In this document: positions 7,521 through 17,706 of the stretch, in pieces | Layout: each line of letters starts with the position of its first letter | Numbering within the stretch: position 1 is the stretch's first letter | Origin: Akkermansia muciniphila | Lineage (GTDB): Bacteria > Verrucomicrobiota > Verrucomicrobiia > Limisphaerales > UBA1100 | Direction: 5' to 3' | DNA length: 41,351 nucleotides | Assembly: GCA_945903605.1 (NCBI GenBank) | Contig: CAMDOH010000020.1 | Span: 1 to 41,351 of the forward strand | The notes under the pieces: model-generated | Databases searched by the model: none | The model's input: only the letters and a program-made list of their open reading frames with translations | Told to the model about the DNA's origin: nothing | Position numbers and translations under genes: made by a program

Positions 7521-8000
7521 ATGCGTGCAGAAAAAAAACTGATTACAAAAGAGTACGTCGAGCGCTTGAGTGCGTCGCCTTACTTCATCGTCACTGATTA
7601 CACCGGACTTTCCGTCGGCCAATTTGACGAACTGCGCAGGCGGTTGCGTGCGGCAGGCGCCGAGGTTCATGTGGTGAAAAACAACTTGTTCTGCATTGCT
7701 GCCAAAGAGGCTGGCATTGGCGAGCTGAACGGCGCGCTGGCGGGGCAGGTAGCCGTCGTCACTGGGAAGAAGGATATTTTTTCAGCCGCGAAGGTGATCA
7801 AGGTGTTCAGCTCTGAGTTCGAGAAACCGAAAGTTCATTTTGGATTTCTTGGCAAAGAGCGATTGGATGCGGCGACCCTCAAGGTCTACGCGGATTTGCC
7901 TTCGATGGAAGTACTGCGCGCGAAGATCGCCGGTGTGATCAACGCTCCGGCTGCGGCGCTGGCACGTGTGTTGCAGGCGCGAGTGGACAAGGGAGAATAA
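7521..8000 (+). CDS. rplJ: 50S ribosomal protein L10
   Basis: L10 is the stalk base that anchors L7/L12 dimers. The N-terminal globular part has FIVTDYTGLSVGQFDELRRRLR (about 22-43) and VVKNNLFCIAA. The C-terminal helix that binds L7/L12 is NAPAAALARVLQARVDKGE. Length 159 is at the short end of the usual range, which would predict few L7/L12 dimers, though I cannot count the sites with confidence. GGAG lies before the ATG. The only long space next to it is the 123-nt gap after the gene. Confidence 0.95.
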   Translation: MRAEKKLITKEYVERLSASPYFIVTDYTGLSVGQFDELRRRLRAAGAEVHVVKNNLFCIAAKEAGIGELNGALAGQVAVVTGKKDIFSAAKVIKVFSSEFEKPKVHFGFLGKERLDAATLKVYADLPSMEVLRAKIAGVINAPAAALARVLQARVDKGE

Positions 8001-8009
8001 ATTTCGCCG

Positions 8010-8080
8010 CAAGCCAAGTCATGGCTTGGGCGACTGTGAGACAACAATGGTAAATCGTCGGTTCGCCGGCGGCGAACTGA
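8010..8080 (+). promoter_or_regulatory. Two RNA hairpins in the rplJ-rplL gap (possible regulatory leader)
   Basis: The 123-nt gap 8001-8123 holds hairpin A, CAAGCCA (8010-8016) pairing with TGGCTTG (8022-8028). Hairpin B is TCGGTTCGCC (8058-8067) pairing with GGCGAACTGA (8071-8080) through a 3-nt loop, 10 bp with one G-U. No T-run follows either. A third small stem (CCGC/GCGG) lies near 8087-8098. This may be a processing or translational control site for the more abundant L7/L12. Confidence 0.45.
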
Positions 8081-8123
8081 AACCATCCGCGGCTGCGGGT
8101 GACGACGAAACTGGAAAGGTAAT

Positions 8124-8498
8124 ATGGCAGATCTGAATAAAATAGTGGACGAGTTGAGCGGGCTGACAATCATTGAAGCCGCCGACTTGGTTAAGAAGCT
8201 TGAAGAGAAGTGGGGCGTGTCGGCAGCAGCGCCTGTGGCAGCAGCAGCGGCTGGCGCAGCGGCACCTGCTGAAGAAGCCAAGGACAGCTTCGACGTGGTT
8301 CTTGTGTCGGCTCCGCCGGACAAGAAGATTGCCGTCATCAAGCTGGTGCGCGAGGTCAAGCCCGGTCTTGGATTGGCTGAGGCAAAGAAACTCGTTGAAG
8401 AAGCACCCAAAACGATTCTCGAAGCCGTTAAGAAGGCAGAAGCCGAAGCGGCGAAGAAGAAGCTCGAAGAAGCGGGCGCCAAAGTTGAACTTAAGTAA
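8124..8498 (+). CDS. rplL: 50S ribosomal protein L7/L12
   Basis: L7/L12 is the multi-copy stalk protein that recruits translation GTPases. Its 124 residues show the dimerising N-terminal domain ([30 protein letters not shown]), the Ala-rich flexible hinge (35-54), and the factor-binding C-terminal domain ([40 protein letters not shown]). AAGG precedes the ATG. It has long flanking gaps on both sides, 123 nt before and 170 nt after, unlike every other gene of the cluster, which suggests separate control of its amount. Confidence 0.97.
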   Translation: MADLNKIVDELSGLTIIEAADLVKKLEEKWGVSAAAPVAAAAAGAAAPAEEAKDSFDVVLVSAPPDKKIAVIKLVREVKPGLGLAEAKKLVEEAPKTILEAVKKAEAEAAKKKLEEAGAKVELK

Positions 8499-8516
8499 TT
8501 TGATGGAATTCACAAC

Positions 8517-8547
8517 CTGTTCCGGTCGGGGATCCCGGCCGGAGCAG
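8517..8547 (+). promoter_or_regulatory. Strong hairpin in the rplL-rpoB gap (attenuator or RNase site)
   Basis: CTGTTCCGGTCGGG (8517-8530) pairs over 14 bp, with two G-U pairs, with CCCGGCCGGAGCAG (8534-8547) around the loop GAT. No T-run follows, so full termination is not expected. In E. coli the same gap holds a partial terminator and an RNase III site that lower rpoBC output relative to ribosomal proteins. A similar role here is inference. Confidence 0.55.
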
Positions 8548-8568
8548 TGTCTTGACGCCAGTGCGAAC

Positions 8569-8610
8569 GCGGAAAATCGAATGGTTTCCGCCGCCGCAGT
8601 TTTATTGTTT
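8569..8610 (+). promoter_or_regulatory. Second hairpin with nearby T-rich stretch, rplL-rpoB gap
   Basis: GCGGAAA (8569-8575) pairs with TTTCCGC (8585-8591) over 7 bp with a 9-nt loop. A T-rich run TTTTATTGTTT (8600-8610) begins 8 nt later, too far for a classical terminator. The remaining 58 nt to rpoB repeat TCGGCC twice (8614-8631) and show no clear promoter. Confidence 0.35.
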
Positions 8611-8668
8611 GTGTCGGCCCTGTGGTCGGCCTAGTCCAGTTGGTATAGAAACCCGTTGAATAACTGAC

Positions 8669-11600
8669 ATGTCTGCGAACCCCTCCGAACGAATTTCATT
8701 TGGCAAGATTCACGAAGTCATCCAGCCGCCAAACATGATCGAGATGCAGACCGACTCGTACAACGAGTTCCTGCAAGTCGAAGTGGCGGCGAGCAAGCGC
8801 AAGGCACAAGGCTTGCAGGCAGTCTTCAAGGAGGTGTTTCCCATCGATAGTTACGATGGTTCCATCACACTCGATTTCCACAGCTACGAAATCGGTGCGC
8901 CAAAGTTGACTTGGCTGGAATGTCTCCGCGAGGGCATCACCTACGGAGCTGCACTTCACGTTACCTTCCGCTTGAAAGAAGCGAAAGGAACGAAAGAAGA
9001 GCGCGTGTTCATGGGTGAATTGCCGCTGATGACGCCGCAGGGCAGTTTTGTGATCAACGGTGCCGAGCGCGTCATTGTCAGCCAGTTGCACCGCTCGCCA
9101 GGTCTCGCGTTTGAAGCCACGCAACATCCCAATGGCAAGATGCTGCATTCGTTCCGGATCATCCCCGATCGCGGTTCATGGTTCGAGGCACAGTTCGATA
9201 TCAACGATCTGCTCTACGTCTATCTCGATCGCAAGAAACGCCGCCGGAAATTCCTCATCACAACGTTCTTCCGCGCATTGGCGTTTTTGGACGACGATGC
9301 TGGTGGATCGGATTTGGACGTGCTCAAATTATTTTACGACGTCAAGAACATGCCGTTGAAGACAGCCGAGAAAGAAGAGAACCTCCAGAATTTTGTCCTT
9401 ACCGAAGATGTGACGGACAAGGACAAGAACGTGATCATCGCCCGCGCGTTTGAGCCGCTCTCCCGCGCTGTGCTCCGGCAACTCGCCGATCTCGGTGTTG
9501 CCAAAGTGAGCGTCGTCGATACCTCGGTGGATGAAGGCATCATCATCAAGTGCCTGAAAAAGGATCCGACCAAGGACGAGGAATCCGCACTCAAAGACAT
9601 CTACGTCCGACTCCGTCCCGGCGATCCGCCGACGGCCGCAAACGCCCGCGCCTTGCTCAAGCGCACGTTTTTCGATCCGAAACGCTACGACCTCGGTCGT
9701 GTGGGGCGTTACAAGATTCTGCAGAAGCTCGGCATTCAGGATGATGACGGCAATCGCATCCTGACCAAAAAAGATCTCGCTGAAGCCACGCGCTATTTGC
9801 TCCGACTCAAGATGGGCAATGGCATGGTCGACGACATTGATCATTTGGGAAGCCGCCGCGTCCGCACCGTGGGCGAATTGCTCGCCAATCAGTGCCGAGT
9901 CGGTTTGGCGCGCACGGAACGGCTCGTTCGCGAGCGCATGACATTGTTTGATCAGAACGCAGATTCAATGACGCCGGCCAAGCTGGTCAATCCGAAGGCT
10001 CTTTCTGCGGTCATCCGCGATTTCTTCGGTCGCAGCCAGCTCAGTCAGTTCATGGATCAAATCAATCCTTTGGCCGAGACGACGCACAAGCGCCGACTTT
10101 CGGCCCTTGGACCTGGTGGGCTTTCGCGTGATCGCGCCGGATTCGAAGTGCGCGACGTGCATCCGTCTCACTACGGCCGCATCTGCCCCATTGAAACGCC
10201 TGAAGGCCCGAACATCGGCCTCATTGCGTCGCTCGCCACATTTGCTCGCGTGAATGGATACGGATTCATTGAAACGCCGTATCGCAAGGTGGAGAACGGT
10301 CGCGTAACGGAAAAACTCGATTACCTCACGGCTGACCGCGAGGAGAAATACACCGTGGCGCAGGCCAACGCATTGATTGACGAGCGCGGCAAATTTCAGA
10401 CTGAAATGGTCACTTGCCGACGCAAGGGCGAGTTCATCGACGTGTTGCCTGGTGAAGTCGATTACATGGATGTATCGCCGAAACAGCTCGTGTCAGTCGC
10501 TGCCGGACTCATTCCATTCCTGGAGCACGACGATGCCAACCGCGCATTGATGGGTTCCAACATGCAGCGCCAAGCCGTGCCGCTATTGGTGGCCGAAGCA
10601 CCGCTCGTGGCCACGGGATTGGAAGCTCGCGTCGCTTACGACTCGCAAGCCGTGTTGACTGCTGAAGCCAATGGCAAAGTCGCATCCGTCGGCGGCGATG
10701 AAATCATCGTGACCGAAGATGGCGAGATGCCAACAGGCAAACGCAAGATTAAGCACGATCCAGCCAATGGCGTTCACGTTTACAAATTGCGCAAGTTCAT
10801 GCGGTCAAACGCAGCGACGTGCGTGAACCAGACCACGCTCGTCAAGCGCGGCCAGTCGATCAAGAAAGGTCAGATCATCGCTGATGGACCTTGCACGAAG
10901 TTTGGCGAGTTGGCGTTAGGCAAGAATGTGCTTTGCGCGTTCATGCCGTGGAACGGTTACAACTTCGAGGACGCGATTCTGATTTCGCAACGCATCGTGA
11001 AGGACGACGTATTCACATCGATCCACATCGAAGAATTTGAATGCGGCGCGCGTGACACCAAGTTGGGGCCAGAGGAAATCACTCGGGACATTCCGAACGT
11101 GGGTGAAGAAGCGTTGAAAGATTTGGGACTGGATGGAGTAATTCGTGTCGGTGCTGAAGTGAAGCCCGGCGACATTCTTGTCGGCAAAATCACCCCGAAG
11201 AGCGAGACCGAGCTGGCGCCCGAAGAGCGGTTGCTGCGCGCGATCTTCGGCGAGAAGGCCGCGGATGTGAAGGACACATCTCTCAAAGTTCCCTCCGGCG
11301 TTCGCGGGATTGTGATGGACGTGAAAGTTTCCTCCAAGAAAGAGAAAGAGGCCAAGATCTCGATTCCTGAAAGCGGCAAGGGGAACAAGCAATCATCGGA
11401 AGAGCACAAGAAAAAGGTCTCCCAACTTCAAGATCAACTCACCGAGGCATTGAGCAACATTTTGCTCGGAGAGAAAATCCCGTTGGACGTGGTCAATTCC
11501 GAGAGCGGAGAGATTATCATTCCCGCAAACCGGAAGATCACCAAGACGCTGCTGCGAAAACTCGCGGGCGTTTATGATCGGATCGAGATCGATCCTTCGC

Positions 11601-12502
11601 CGATCCGTAACAAGATCACCGAGATTCTGGCCGTGTTCCGAAAGAAGTTTGACGAGCTGCAATTGCAGCACGACGAGGAACAACAGCGCGTGGAAGCTGG
11701 CGATGCTGTGGACCCCGGCGTGGTCAAGTCGGTGAAGGTGTACATCGCGTCGAAACGCAAATTGGCGGTCGGCGACAAGATGGCAGGACGCCACGGCAAC
11801 AAAGGCGTCGTCGCCAAAATTGTGCCTGTGGAAGACATGCCGCACTTGGCCGATGGCACTTCGGTTGACATCGTTCTCAATCCACTCGGTGTGCCTTCGC
11901 GTATGAACGTCGGCCAAGTTTTGGAAACGCACTTGGGCTGGGCGGCGCAATCACTCGGGATGAGATTCGCAACGCCTGTGTTTGACGGCATGAAGGAATC
12001 GGACATCCGTGGCTATTTGAAGCAGGCGAAGCTGCCCGAAAGCGGCAAGACGTATCTGTACGACGGCCGTTCCGGCGAACGATTCGATCAGGAGATTGTC
12101 GTTGGCTACATCTATATGATGAAGCTTGGCCACTTGGTGGCGGACAAGATTCACGCCCGCGCAGTCGGTCCGTACTCGCTCGTCACGCAACAGCCGCTCG
12201 GCGGCAAGGCGCAGTACGGCGGCCAACGCTTCGGCGAAATGGAAGTGTGGGCGATGGAAGCCTACGGCGCAGCGTACACGCTGCAAGAATTGCTCACCGT
12301 CAAATCCGACGACGTGCAAGGGCGCACCCGGATTTACGAAGCCATCGTCAAGGGCGACAGCTCACTGGTGGCCGGAGTTCCGGAGTCATTCAACGTGCTG
12401 GTCAAAGAAATGGAAGCACTTGGTTTGGAAGTAAAGGTCGGTTATGCCAACCAAACGGACAAACAGAAGGCCGAAGAAACGCTAGCCCAACTGGTCAGCT
12501 AA
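8669..12502 (+). CDS. rpoB: DNA-directed RNA polymerase subunit beta
   Basis: RpoB forms one pincer of RNA polymerase. The 1277 residues include the rifampicin pocket [20 protein letters not shown] (455-474) with Asp463, His473 and Ser478 equal to E. coli D516, H526 and S531. They also include [34 protein letters not shown] and the C-terminal [25 protein letters not shown] charged coiled segment ([16 protein letters not shown], then [18 protein letters not shown], about 890-935) matches the lineage-specific insert near the catalytic half. The start fits RpoB N-termini ([17 protein letters not shown]), although no Shine-Dalgarno precedes it. rpoC follows after 21 nt. Confidence 0.98.
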   Translation: MSANPSERISFGKIHEVIQPPNMIEMQTDSYNEFLQVEVAASKRKAQGLQAVFKEVFPIDSYDGSITLDFHSYEIGAPKLTWLECLREGITYGAALHVTFRLKEAKGTKEERVFMGELPLMTPQGSFVINGAERVIVSQLHRSPGLAFEATQHPNGKMLHSFRIIPDRGSWFEAQFDINDLLYVYLDRKKRRRKFLITTFFRALAFLDDDAGGSDLDVLKLFYDVKNMPLKTAEKEENLQNFVLTEDVTDKDKNVIIARAFEPLSRAVLRQLADLGVAKVSVVDTSVDEGIIIKCLKKDPTKDEESALKDIYVRLRPGDPPTAANARALLKRTFFDPKRYDLGRVGRYKILQKLGIQDDDGNRILTKKDLAEATRYLLRLKMGNGMVDDIDHLGSRRVRTVGELLANQCRVGLARTERLVRERMTLFDQNADSMTPAKLVNPKALSAVIRDFFGRSQLSQFMDQINPLAETTHKRRLSALGPGGLSRDRAGFEVRDVHPSHYGRICPIETPEGPNIGLIASLATFARVNGYGFIETPYRKVENGRVTEKLDYLTADREEKYTVAQANALIDERGKFQTEMVTCRRKGEFIDVLPGEVDYMDVSPKQLVSVAAGLIPFLEHDDANRALMGSNMQRQAVPLLVAEAPLVATGLEARVAYDSQAVLTAEANGKVASVGGDEIIVTEDGEMPTGKRKIKHDPANGVHVYKLRKFMRSNAATCVNQTTLVKRGQSIKKGQIIADGPCTKFGELALGKNVLCAFMPWNGYNFEDAILISQRIVKDDVFTSIHIEEFECGARDTKLGPEEITRDIPNVGEEALKDLGLDGVIRVGAEVKPGDILVGKITPKSETELAPEERLLRAIFGEKAADVKDTSLKVPSGVRGIVMDVKVSSKKEKEAKISIPESGKGNKQSSEEHKKKVSQLQDQLTEALSNILLGEKIPLDVVNSESGEIIIPANRKITKTLLRKLAGVYDRIEIDPSPIRNKITEILAVFRKKFDELQLQHDEEQQRVEAGDAVDPGVVKSVKVYIASKRKLAVGDKMAGRHGNKGVVAKIVPVEDMPHLADGTSVDIVLNPLGVPSRMNVGQVLETHLGWAAQSLGMRFATPVFDGMKESDIRGYLKQAKLPESGKTYLYDGRSGERFDQEIVVGYIYMMKLGHLVADKIHARAVGPYSLVTQQPLGGKAQYGGQRFGEMEVWAMEAYGAAYTLQELLTVKSDDVQGRTRIYEAIVKGDSSLVAGVPESFNVLVKEMEALGLEVKVGYANQTDKQKAEETLAQLVS

Positions 12503-12523
12503 CCCAAAAAGATTACCGATACC

Positions 12524-15500
12524 ATGAGCACCATAGAAACAGCGCGCGAAATGTTGGGACTGGAAAACGTCAATCTAGTCGAGTACGTGTCCGTGTCAGT
12601 CACCTCGCCGGAGAGCATCAAACGCCGGTCGAAAGGCGAGGTCAAAAACCCGGAGACGATCAACTACCGCACATTCAAACCGGAAAAGGGCGGGCTCTTC
12701 TGCGAGCGCATTTTTGGTCCCGTGAAGGACTGGGAATGTTCCTGCGGAAAATACAAACGCATCAAACACAAAGGGGTTGTCTGCGACCGTTGCGGTGTCG
12801 AAGTCACATTGGCTCGCGTGCGTCGTGAGCGAATGGGGCATATCGAACTGGCCGTGCCGACGAGCCATATCTGGTTCTTCAAGTGCATGCCAAGCCGGCT
12901 CGGATTGATGCTGGACATGACCGGACGCCATCTTGAGCGCGTCATTTATTACGAAGATTACCTCGTGATCGATTCGGGCAAAACGCCGATCGAGAAAAAC
13001 AAGTTGCTCACCGAAACCGAATTCCGTGAAGCGCGCGAGACTTACGGTGCCGATGCGTTTACAGCCAAGATGGGGGCCGAGGGTGTCCGCGATGCACTCG
13101 CTGCGATTGATCTCAAGAAGGGCGTCGAAGATTTGCAGCGACAGATGGGCGAAACTCGCAGCAAGCAAGTTCGCAAAAAGCTGGCCAAGCGCATCAAACT
13201 TTATCAGGGCTTCATGGGTTCGGGCGCTCGCCCAGAGAACATGATTCTCACAGTGCTGCCCGTGATTCCGCCGGATTTACGTCCGCTGGTTCCTCTCGAA
13301 GGCGGCCGTTTTGCCACTTCGGATCTCAACGATCTGTATCGTCGCGTGATCAACCGCAATAATCGCCTGCGGAATCTCATGCAGCTCAAGACGCCGGAAG
13401 TCATCATCCGGAACGAGAAGCGGATGTTGCAGGAGGCGGTCGATGCGTTGTTCGATAACGGTCGTCACGGCCGCGCAGTGACTGGCGCAGGCAATCGCCC
13501 GCTGAAATCTTTATCCGACATGCTCAAGGGCAAGGGCGGACGATTCCGGCAAAATCTTTTGGGCAAGCGAGTCGATTACTCAGGACGTTCAGTCATCGTC
13601 ATCGGGCCAGAACTCAAGCTCAACCAATGCGGTTTGCCGAAGAAGATGGCGCTTGTTTTGTTCGAGCCGTTCATCATCCGCCGGCTTAAAGAGCTGGGCT
13701 ACGTCCACACCGTCCGCTCGGCGAAGAAACTGATCGAGAAACAGACTCCCGAAGTTTGGGACGTTCTCGAGGAAGTCACCCGTGGACATCCCGTTTTGCT
13801 CAATCGCGCGCCGACTCTGCACCGGCTTTCAGTTCAGGCATTCGAGCCTGTGCTCATCGAAGGCGAAGCCATCCGCATTCATCCGCTGGTTTGCACCGCA
13901 TACAACGCGGATTTTGACGGCGACCAGATGGCTGTGCACGTGCCGCTCTCGATCGAAGCGCAATTGGAAGCCCGGTTGTTGATGCTCGCTCCGTTGAACA
14001 TCTTCAGTCCTTCCAGTGGCAAACCGATCATGACGCCCACGCAGGACATCACGCTGGGCTGCTATTATCTCACGGCCGAGCCGCGCAAACTTCGCAAGGA
14101 TTATGTGCGGTTCAAATTGTTCTCGAACAATAACGAGGTGCATTTGGCGATCGCCGAAGGCGCTGTGTCGATTCACGAACATATCCGTTTGGCGAATCCG
14201 GACAAAGGTCGCAAGACCATTTACGGAAATGAGACTGCGTCAGTGATTGATACCACCGTTGGCCGCGTGCTCTTCAGTGAAATCTGGCCGGAGGAGCTTG
14301 GCTTCCCAAACTTTGTCGCCGGCAAGAGCAAGCTCGGTGAACTGATCAATCAGTGTTACAAAACTGCTGGGCACGAGCGCACGGTGATCATGCTCGACCA
14401 TCTCAAGGAGATCGGATTCAGCGCAGCCACTCGCGCCGGCATTTCCATCGGAATTGATGACATGATCATCCCGAAGGAAAAGAAAGTTGAAATCCATAAT
14501 GCGCAGAAAGAAATCGGCGATGTGGAGAAGCAGTATCGCAAGGGTGTGATCACGCCGGGCGAACGCTACAACAAGATCGTCGATATCTGGACGCATTGCA
14601 CCGACCGTATTTCCAACGTCATGATCAAGACCCTTGAGACAAATCAAGGGAAAGCCGAGTTCAACCCCGTGTGGCTCATGGTGGATTCCGGCGCGCGTGG
14701 TAATCGACAGCAGGTTCGTCAGCTCGCCGGTGTTCGCGGCCTCATGGCCAAACCGTCCGGCGACATCATCGAGAAACCGATTCTCTCCAACTTCCGCGAA
14801 GGTCTCTCGGTGTTGGAATATTTCATCTCGACGCACGGCGCACGCAAAGGCTTGGCCGATACCGCGCTCAAGACTGCCGATTCAGGTTACATGACGCGCA
14901 AGCTGGTCGATGTTGCGCAAGACGTGATTATCGAAACGCATGATTGCGGCACGGTGAACGGCATTTTGGTCGAAGCGATCACTGAAGGTGAAGAAGAGGT
15001 TGTCAAACTTCGCGAGCGGCTCGTCGGTCGACGCGCTGCAGACGCCATCCCGAATCCGACCAGCCCTGGCAAAATGCTCGTGAACGTCAATGAAGAGTTC
15101 AACGAAGAGACAGCCAAGATGGTGGAAGACGCCGGCATTGAACGAGTCAAAGTTCGCTCGGTTCTCACTTGCGAAAACAAGCTCGGCATTTGTGCTGCTT
15201 GCTACGGACGCAATCTGGCCACGGGATTAACCGCTCAAATGGGCGAGGCTGTCGGCATCATCGCCGCGCAGTCCATCGGCGAACCGGGCACACAGTTGAC
15301 GATGCGCACATTCCACATCGGTGGTACGGCATCGGCCGTGTTCAAGCAGCCGCAGATCAAGGCCAAGGCAGCCGGCACACTTCGGTACGACGATCTTCGT
15401 GTCGTCAAACTCGAGGACGGAAACAACATCGTGCTGAACAAGAACGGCAAGGTCGTCGTGCTTGATAAGTCCGGTGTGGAAATTGAGTCATACGATATTC

Positions 15501-16654
15501 CGATTGGTGCAGTCATCTTCATTTCCAATGGTGACAAAGTGAAGGAAGGCGAAATGTTCGTGCAGTGGGATCCGTACAACGTCCCCGTGCTTTCCGAGAA
15601 ATCTGGCAAGATTCGTTTTCACGACATCATTGATGGTGTTTCAATGGAACGTCAGGAAGACGCGACTTCGGGTCAGCGCGCGATGGTTGTCATCGAGTAC
15701 AAAGAAGATTTGCATCCGCAGGTCATCATCGAGGATTCGCACGGCAAGGTGATCGCGAATTATCCGATTCCGTCCGGAGCTCATTTGGTTGTGGACTCAG
15801 GCGACACGATTGTGGCCGGTTCATTGCTGGCAAAAACGCCTCGCAAATCATCGAAGACGAAGGACATCACGGGCGGTCTTCCGCGTGTGGCTGAATTGTT
15901 CGAGGCGCGTCGTCCGAAGGATGCCGCCGAGATTTCGAAGATCGACGGCGTGGTGGATTTCGGGCCGATTACACGCGGTAAGCGCGCGATCATCATCAAG
16001 GATGCACACACGGGCGAAGAAGAGGAACATCTCGTTCCTGTCGGCAAGCACGTGATTGTGTTCAAGGGCGACTCCGTGAAGAAAGGACAGCAACTCACGG
16101 ATGGGCCAGTTGTGCCGCACGAGATTCTTGAAGTGTGCGGTGTTCAAGAATTGCAGGAACATCTCGTGAACGAAGTGCAGGAGGTTTACCGACTGCAAGG
16201 TGTCACGATCAACGACAAGCATATCGAAATCATCGTCCGACAAATGTTGCGCAAGGTTCGCATCACAGAATCGGGAGACACCAATTTTCTCTGGAGCGAA
16301 CAAATCGACAAGCTCAGCTTCGAAGAAGAAAACAGGCGAGTGGTGGAGAAGGGTGGAAAGCCGGCCGAGGCATCACCTGTCTTGCTCGGCATCACCAAGG
16401 CGTCGCTGGAAACGGACAGCTTCCTTTCTGCTGCATCGTTCCAAGACACGACGCGCGTGCTCACCGATGCGTCGACACTCGGCAAGGTGGATTACCTGCG
16501 TGGGTTCAAAGAAAACGTGATCATGGGTCACATTATTCCTGCGGGATCGGGCTATCATATTCACCGCAATTTGAAGCTCAAACCGCTTGTCGAACCAGAG
16601 CCAATTGTCGAGGAGAAAAACATTCTTCTCTTCAGTGAACCCATGGCGGGCTAG
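12524..16654 (+). CDS. rpoC: DNA-directed RNA polymerase subunit beta'
   Basis: RpoC carries the catalytic magnesium of RNA polymerase. The 1376 residues show the N-terminal zinc site ([20 protein letters not shown]), the active loop [12 protein letters not shown] with Asp463, Asp465 and Asp467, the bridge-helix/trigger-loop region ([30 protein letters not shown]) and the second zinc site ([11 protein letters not shown]). The size and domain order are of the single-chain E. coli type, not split. No clear Shine-Dalgarno precedes the ATG. Downstream comes a 108-nt gap with a promoter for the ribosomal supercluster. Confidence 0.98.
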   Translation: MSTIETAREMLGLENVNLVEYVSVSVTSPESIKRRSKGEVKNPETINYRTFKPEKGGLFCERIFGPVKDWECSCGKYKRIKHKGVVCDRCGVEVTLARVRRERMGHIELAVPTSHIWFFKCMPSRLGLMLDMTGRHLERVIYYEDYLVIDSGKTPIEKNKLLTETEFREARETYGADAFTAKMGAEGVRDALAAIDLKKGVEDLQRQMGETRSKQVRKKLAKRIKLYQGFMGSGARPENMILTVLPVIPPDLRPLVPLEGGRFATSDLNDLYRRVINRNNRLRNLMQLKTPEVIIRNEKRMLQEAVDALFDNGRHGRAVTGAGNRPLKSLSDMLKGKGGRFRQNLLGKRVDYSGRSVIVIGPELKLNQCGLPKKMALVLFEPFIIRRLKELGYVHTVRSAKKLIEKQTPEVWDVLEEVTRGHPVLLNRAPTLHRLSVQAFEPVLIEGEAIRIHPLVCTAYNADFDGDQMAVHVPLSIEAQLEARLLMLAPLNIFSPSSGKPIMTPTQDITLGCYYLTAEPRKLRKDYVRFKLFSNNNEVHLAIAEGAVSIHEHIRLANPDKGRKTIYGNETASVIDTTVGRVLFSEIWPEELGFPNFVAGKSKLGELINQCYKTAGHERTVIMLDHLKEIGFSAATRAGISIGIDDMIIPKEKKVEIHNAQKEIGDVEKQYRKGVITPGERYNKIVDIWTHCTDRISNVMIKTLETNQGKAEFNPVWLMVDSGARGNRQQVRQLAGVRGLMAKPSGDIIEKPILSNFREGLSVLEYFISTHGARKGLADTALKTADSGYMTRKLVDVAQDVIIETHDCGTVNGILVEAITEGEEEVVKLRERLVGRRAADAIPNPTSPGKMLVNVNEEFNEETAKMVEDAGIERVKVRSVLTCENKLGICAACYGRNLATGLTAQMGEAVGIIAAQSIGEPGTQLTMRTFHIGGTASAVFKQPQIKAKAAGTLRYDDLRVVKLEDGNNIVLNKNGKVVVLDKSGVEIESYDIPIGAVIFISNGDKVKEGEMFVQWDPYNVPVLSEKSGKIRFHDIIDGVSMERQEDATSGQRAMVVIEYKEDLHPQVIIEDSHGKVIANYPIPSGAHLVVDSGDTIVAGSLLAKTPRKSSKTKDITGGLPRVAELFEARRPKDAAEISKIDGVVDFGPITRGKRAIIIKDAHTGEEEEHLVPVGKHVIVFKGDSVKKGQQLTDGPVVPHEILEVCGVQELQEHLVNEVQEVYRLQGVTINDKHIEIIVRQMLRKVRITESGDTNFLWSEQIDKLSFEEENRRVVEKGGKPAEASPVLLGITKASLETDSFLSAASFQDTTRVLTDASTLGKVDYLRGFKENVIMGHIIPAGSGYHIHRNLKLKPLVEPEPIVEEKNILLFSEPMAG

Positions 16655-16682
16655 AGATGAGGACAAGTTTTTCAAATACTTG

Positions 16683-16710
16683 TTGCAACGAAGAAACCCT
16701 TTGTTATTAT
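16683..16710 (+). promoter_or_regulatory. Candidate promoter of the rpsL ribosomal supercluster
   Basis: TTGCAA (16683-16688) and TATTAT (16705-16710) are separated by 16 nt, matching 4/6 and 5/6 of the sigma-70 consensus. A start near 16717 would give a 46-nt leader to rpsL. A 6-bp hairpin ACAAGT/ACTTGT (16663-16683) without T-run precedes it, so rpoC transcripts may also read through. Confidence 0.5.
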
Positions 16711-16762
16711 CCCGCCCCCGTTAATCTTGGGTTTGGAATTTTAATCGGGAAGTACCAGTAAC

Positions 16763-17152
16763 ATGCCGACAATAAATCAATTGGTCCGAATGGGACGCCG
16801 GAAGATCAAAGGCAAGTCGAAGTCGCCTGCCTTGGAGAACGCGCCGTTTCGTCAGGGCGTCTGTCTGCAAGTGATGACGCGCACGCCGAAGAAGCCAAAC
16901 TCTGCGATGCGCAAAGTCACCAAAGTGCGCCTGACAAATGGCCACGAGGTGATCGCGTACATTCCTGACGAGGGACATAATTTGCAGGAGCATTCCATTG
17001 TGCTCATCCGCGGTGGCCGTGTGAAAGATTTGCCCGGTGTGCGTTATCACATTGTTCGCGGTAACCGAGATGCAACCGGAGTTGAAAAGCGCCGAGTGAG
17101 TCGTTCGAAATACGGAGTGAAGGCTCCGCGTGCGGCAGCGGCCAAGAAGTAA
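16763..17152 (+). CDS. rpsL: 30S ribosomal protein S12
   Basis: S12 lies at the decoding centre and controls accuracy. Its 129 residues contain [20 protein letters not shown] with Lys43/Lys44, and [13 protein letters not shown] with Lys88 and Asp89, the residues whose changes give streptomycin resistance in E. coli. They are of the sensitive type here. GGGAAG lies about 10 nt before the ATG. It is the first gene of the fused str-S10-spc-alpha run, 12 nt before rpsG. Confidence 0.97.
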   Translation: MPTINQLVRMGRRKIKGKSKSPALENAPFRQGVCLQVMTRTPKKPNSAMRKVTKVRLTNGHEVIAYIPDEGHNLQEHSIVLIRGGRVKDLPGVRYHIVRGNRDATGVEKRRVSRSKYGVKAPRAAAAKK

Positions 17153-17164
17153 AGGATTTGAAAG

Positions 17165-17638
17165 ATGTCAAGGAGACGCAGAGCAATTAAAAGAACGGTG
17201 GTGCGGGATGTGCGCTACAACAGCGCATTGGTGTATCGCTTGGGAAGCACGATCATGCGCAGTGGCAATCGCAGTGTCGCGATGGGGATCGTGTACGATG
17301 CCTTTGAGAAGCTTTCCGAGAAGCAACCGACGATCACGCCGCTCGAATTGTTGGAGAAAGCGGTGGACAACGCGAAGCCGCGATTGGAAGTGAAAGCGCG
17401 CCGAGTGGGTGGTGCTACTTATCAAGTGCCGTTGGAAGTTTCTGGAGAACGGCAGATGGCCTTGGCGTTGCGCTGGATGGTGCGCGCAGCAGATGCGCGC
17501 AAAGGAGTGCCGATGCAGGACGCGTTGGCAAACGAAATTTTGGAAGCCTATAACGGGCAGGGAACATCGATCCGTAAACGGGACGAAGTACATAAGATGG
17601 CGCAGGCCAACAAGGCTTTTGCGCATTTCCGCTGGTAG
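17165..17638 (+). CDS. rpsG: 30S ribosomal protein S7
   Basis: S7 nucleates assembly of the 30S head and contacts E-site tRNA. Its 157 residues match the family ([20 protein letters not shown] at the start, [23 protein letters not shown] in the middle, [15 protein letters not shown] at the end). The 12-nt gap to rpsL leaves no room for the E. coli S7 repressor site. Its TAG stop is the last three bases of a GTAG tetraloop in a 6-bp hairpin (17629-17644), just ahead of the terminator-like structure before fusA. Confidence 0.97.
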   Translation: MSRRRRAIKRTVVRDVRYNSALVYRLGSTIMRSGNRSVAMGIVYDAFEKLSEKQPTITPLELLEKAVDNAKPRLEVKARRVGGATYQVPLEVSGERQMALALRWMVRAADARKGVPMQDALANEILEAYNGQGTSIRKRDEVHKMAQANKAFAHFRW

Positions 17639-17653
17639 CAGCGGTGATTGTTG

Positions 17654-17690
17654 AAGCGCTCCGAGTGGCAGTGAACTCGGGGCGTTTTTT
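17654..17690 (+). terminator. Intrinsic terminator/attenuator between rpsG and fusA
   Basis: CGCTCCGAGT (17657-17666) pairs with ACTCGGGGCG (17675-17684) over 10 bp with one G-U and an 8-nt loop. TTTTTT (17685-17690) follows directly, and upstream A bases can extend the stem. A second hairpin, CCGCTG-GTAG-CAGCGG (17629-17644), lies just upstream across the rpsG stop. The fusA ATG comes 16 nt after the T-run, so no promoter fits between. It must therefore be partial or regulated if fusA is read from the rpsL promoter. Confidence 0.7.
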
Positions 17691-17706
17691 ATCGGAATTA
17701 TACGAA

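Noticed and set aside
8614-8631. Direct repeat TCGGCC before rpoB as a possible operator
   Set aside because: Six-base repeats are expected by chance in this base composition and no palindrome or promoter is linked to it.
17644-17706. Upstream start of EF-G adding 21 residues
   Set aside because: The region is the hairpin pair and terminator after rpsG; the extra residues do not match EF-G N-termini, which begin near ATG 17707.
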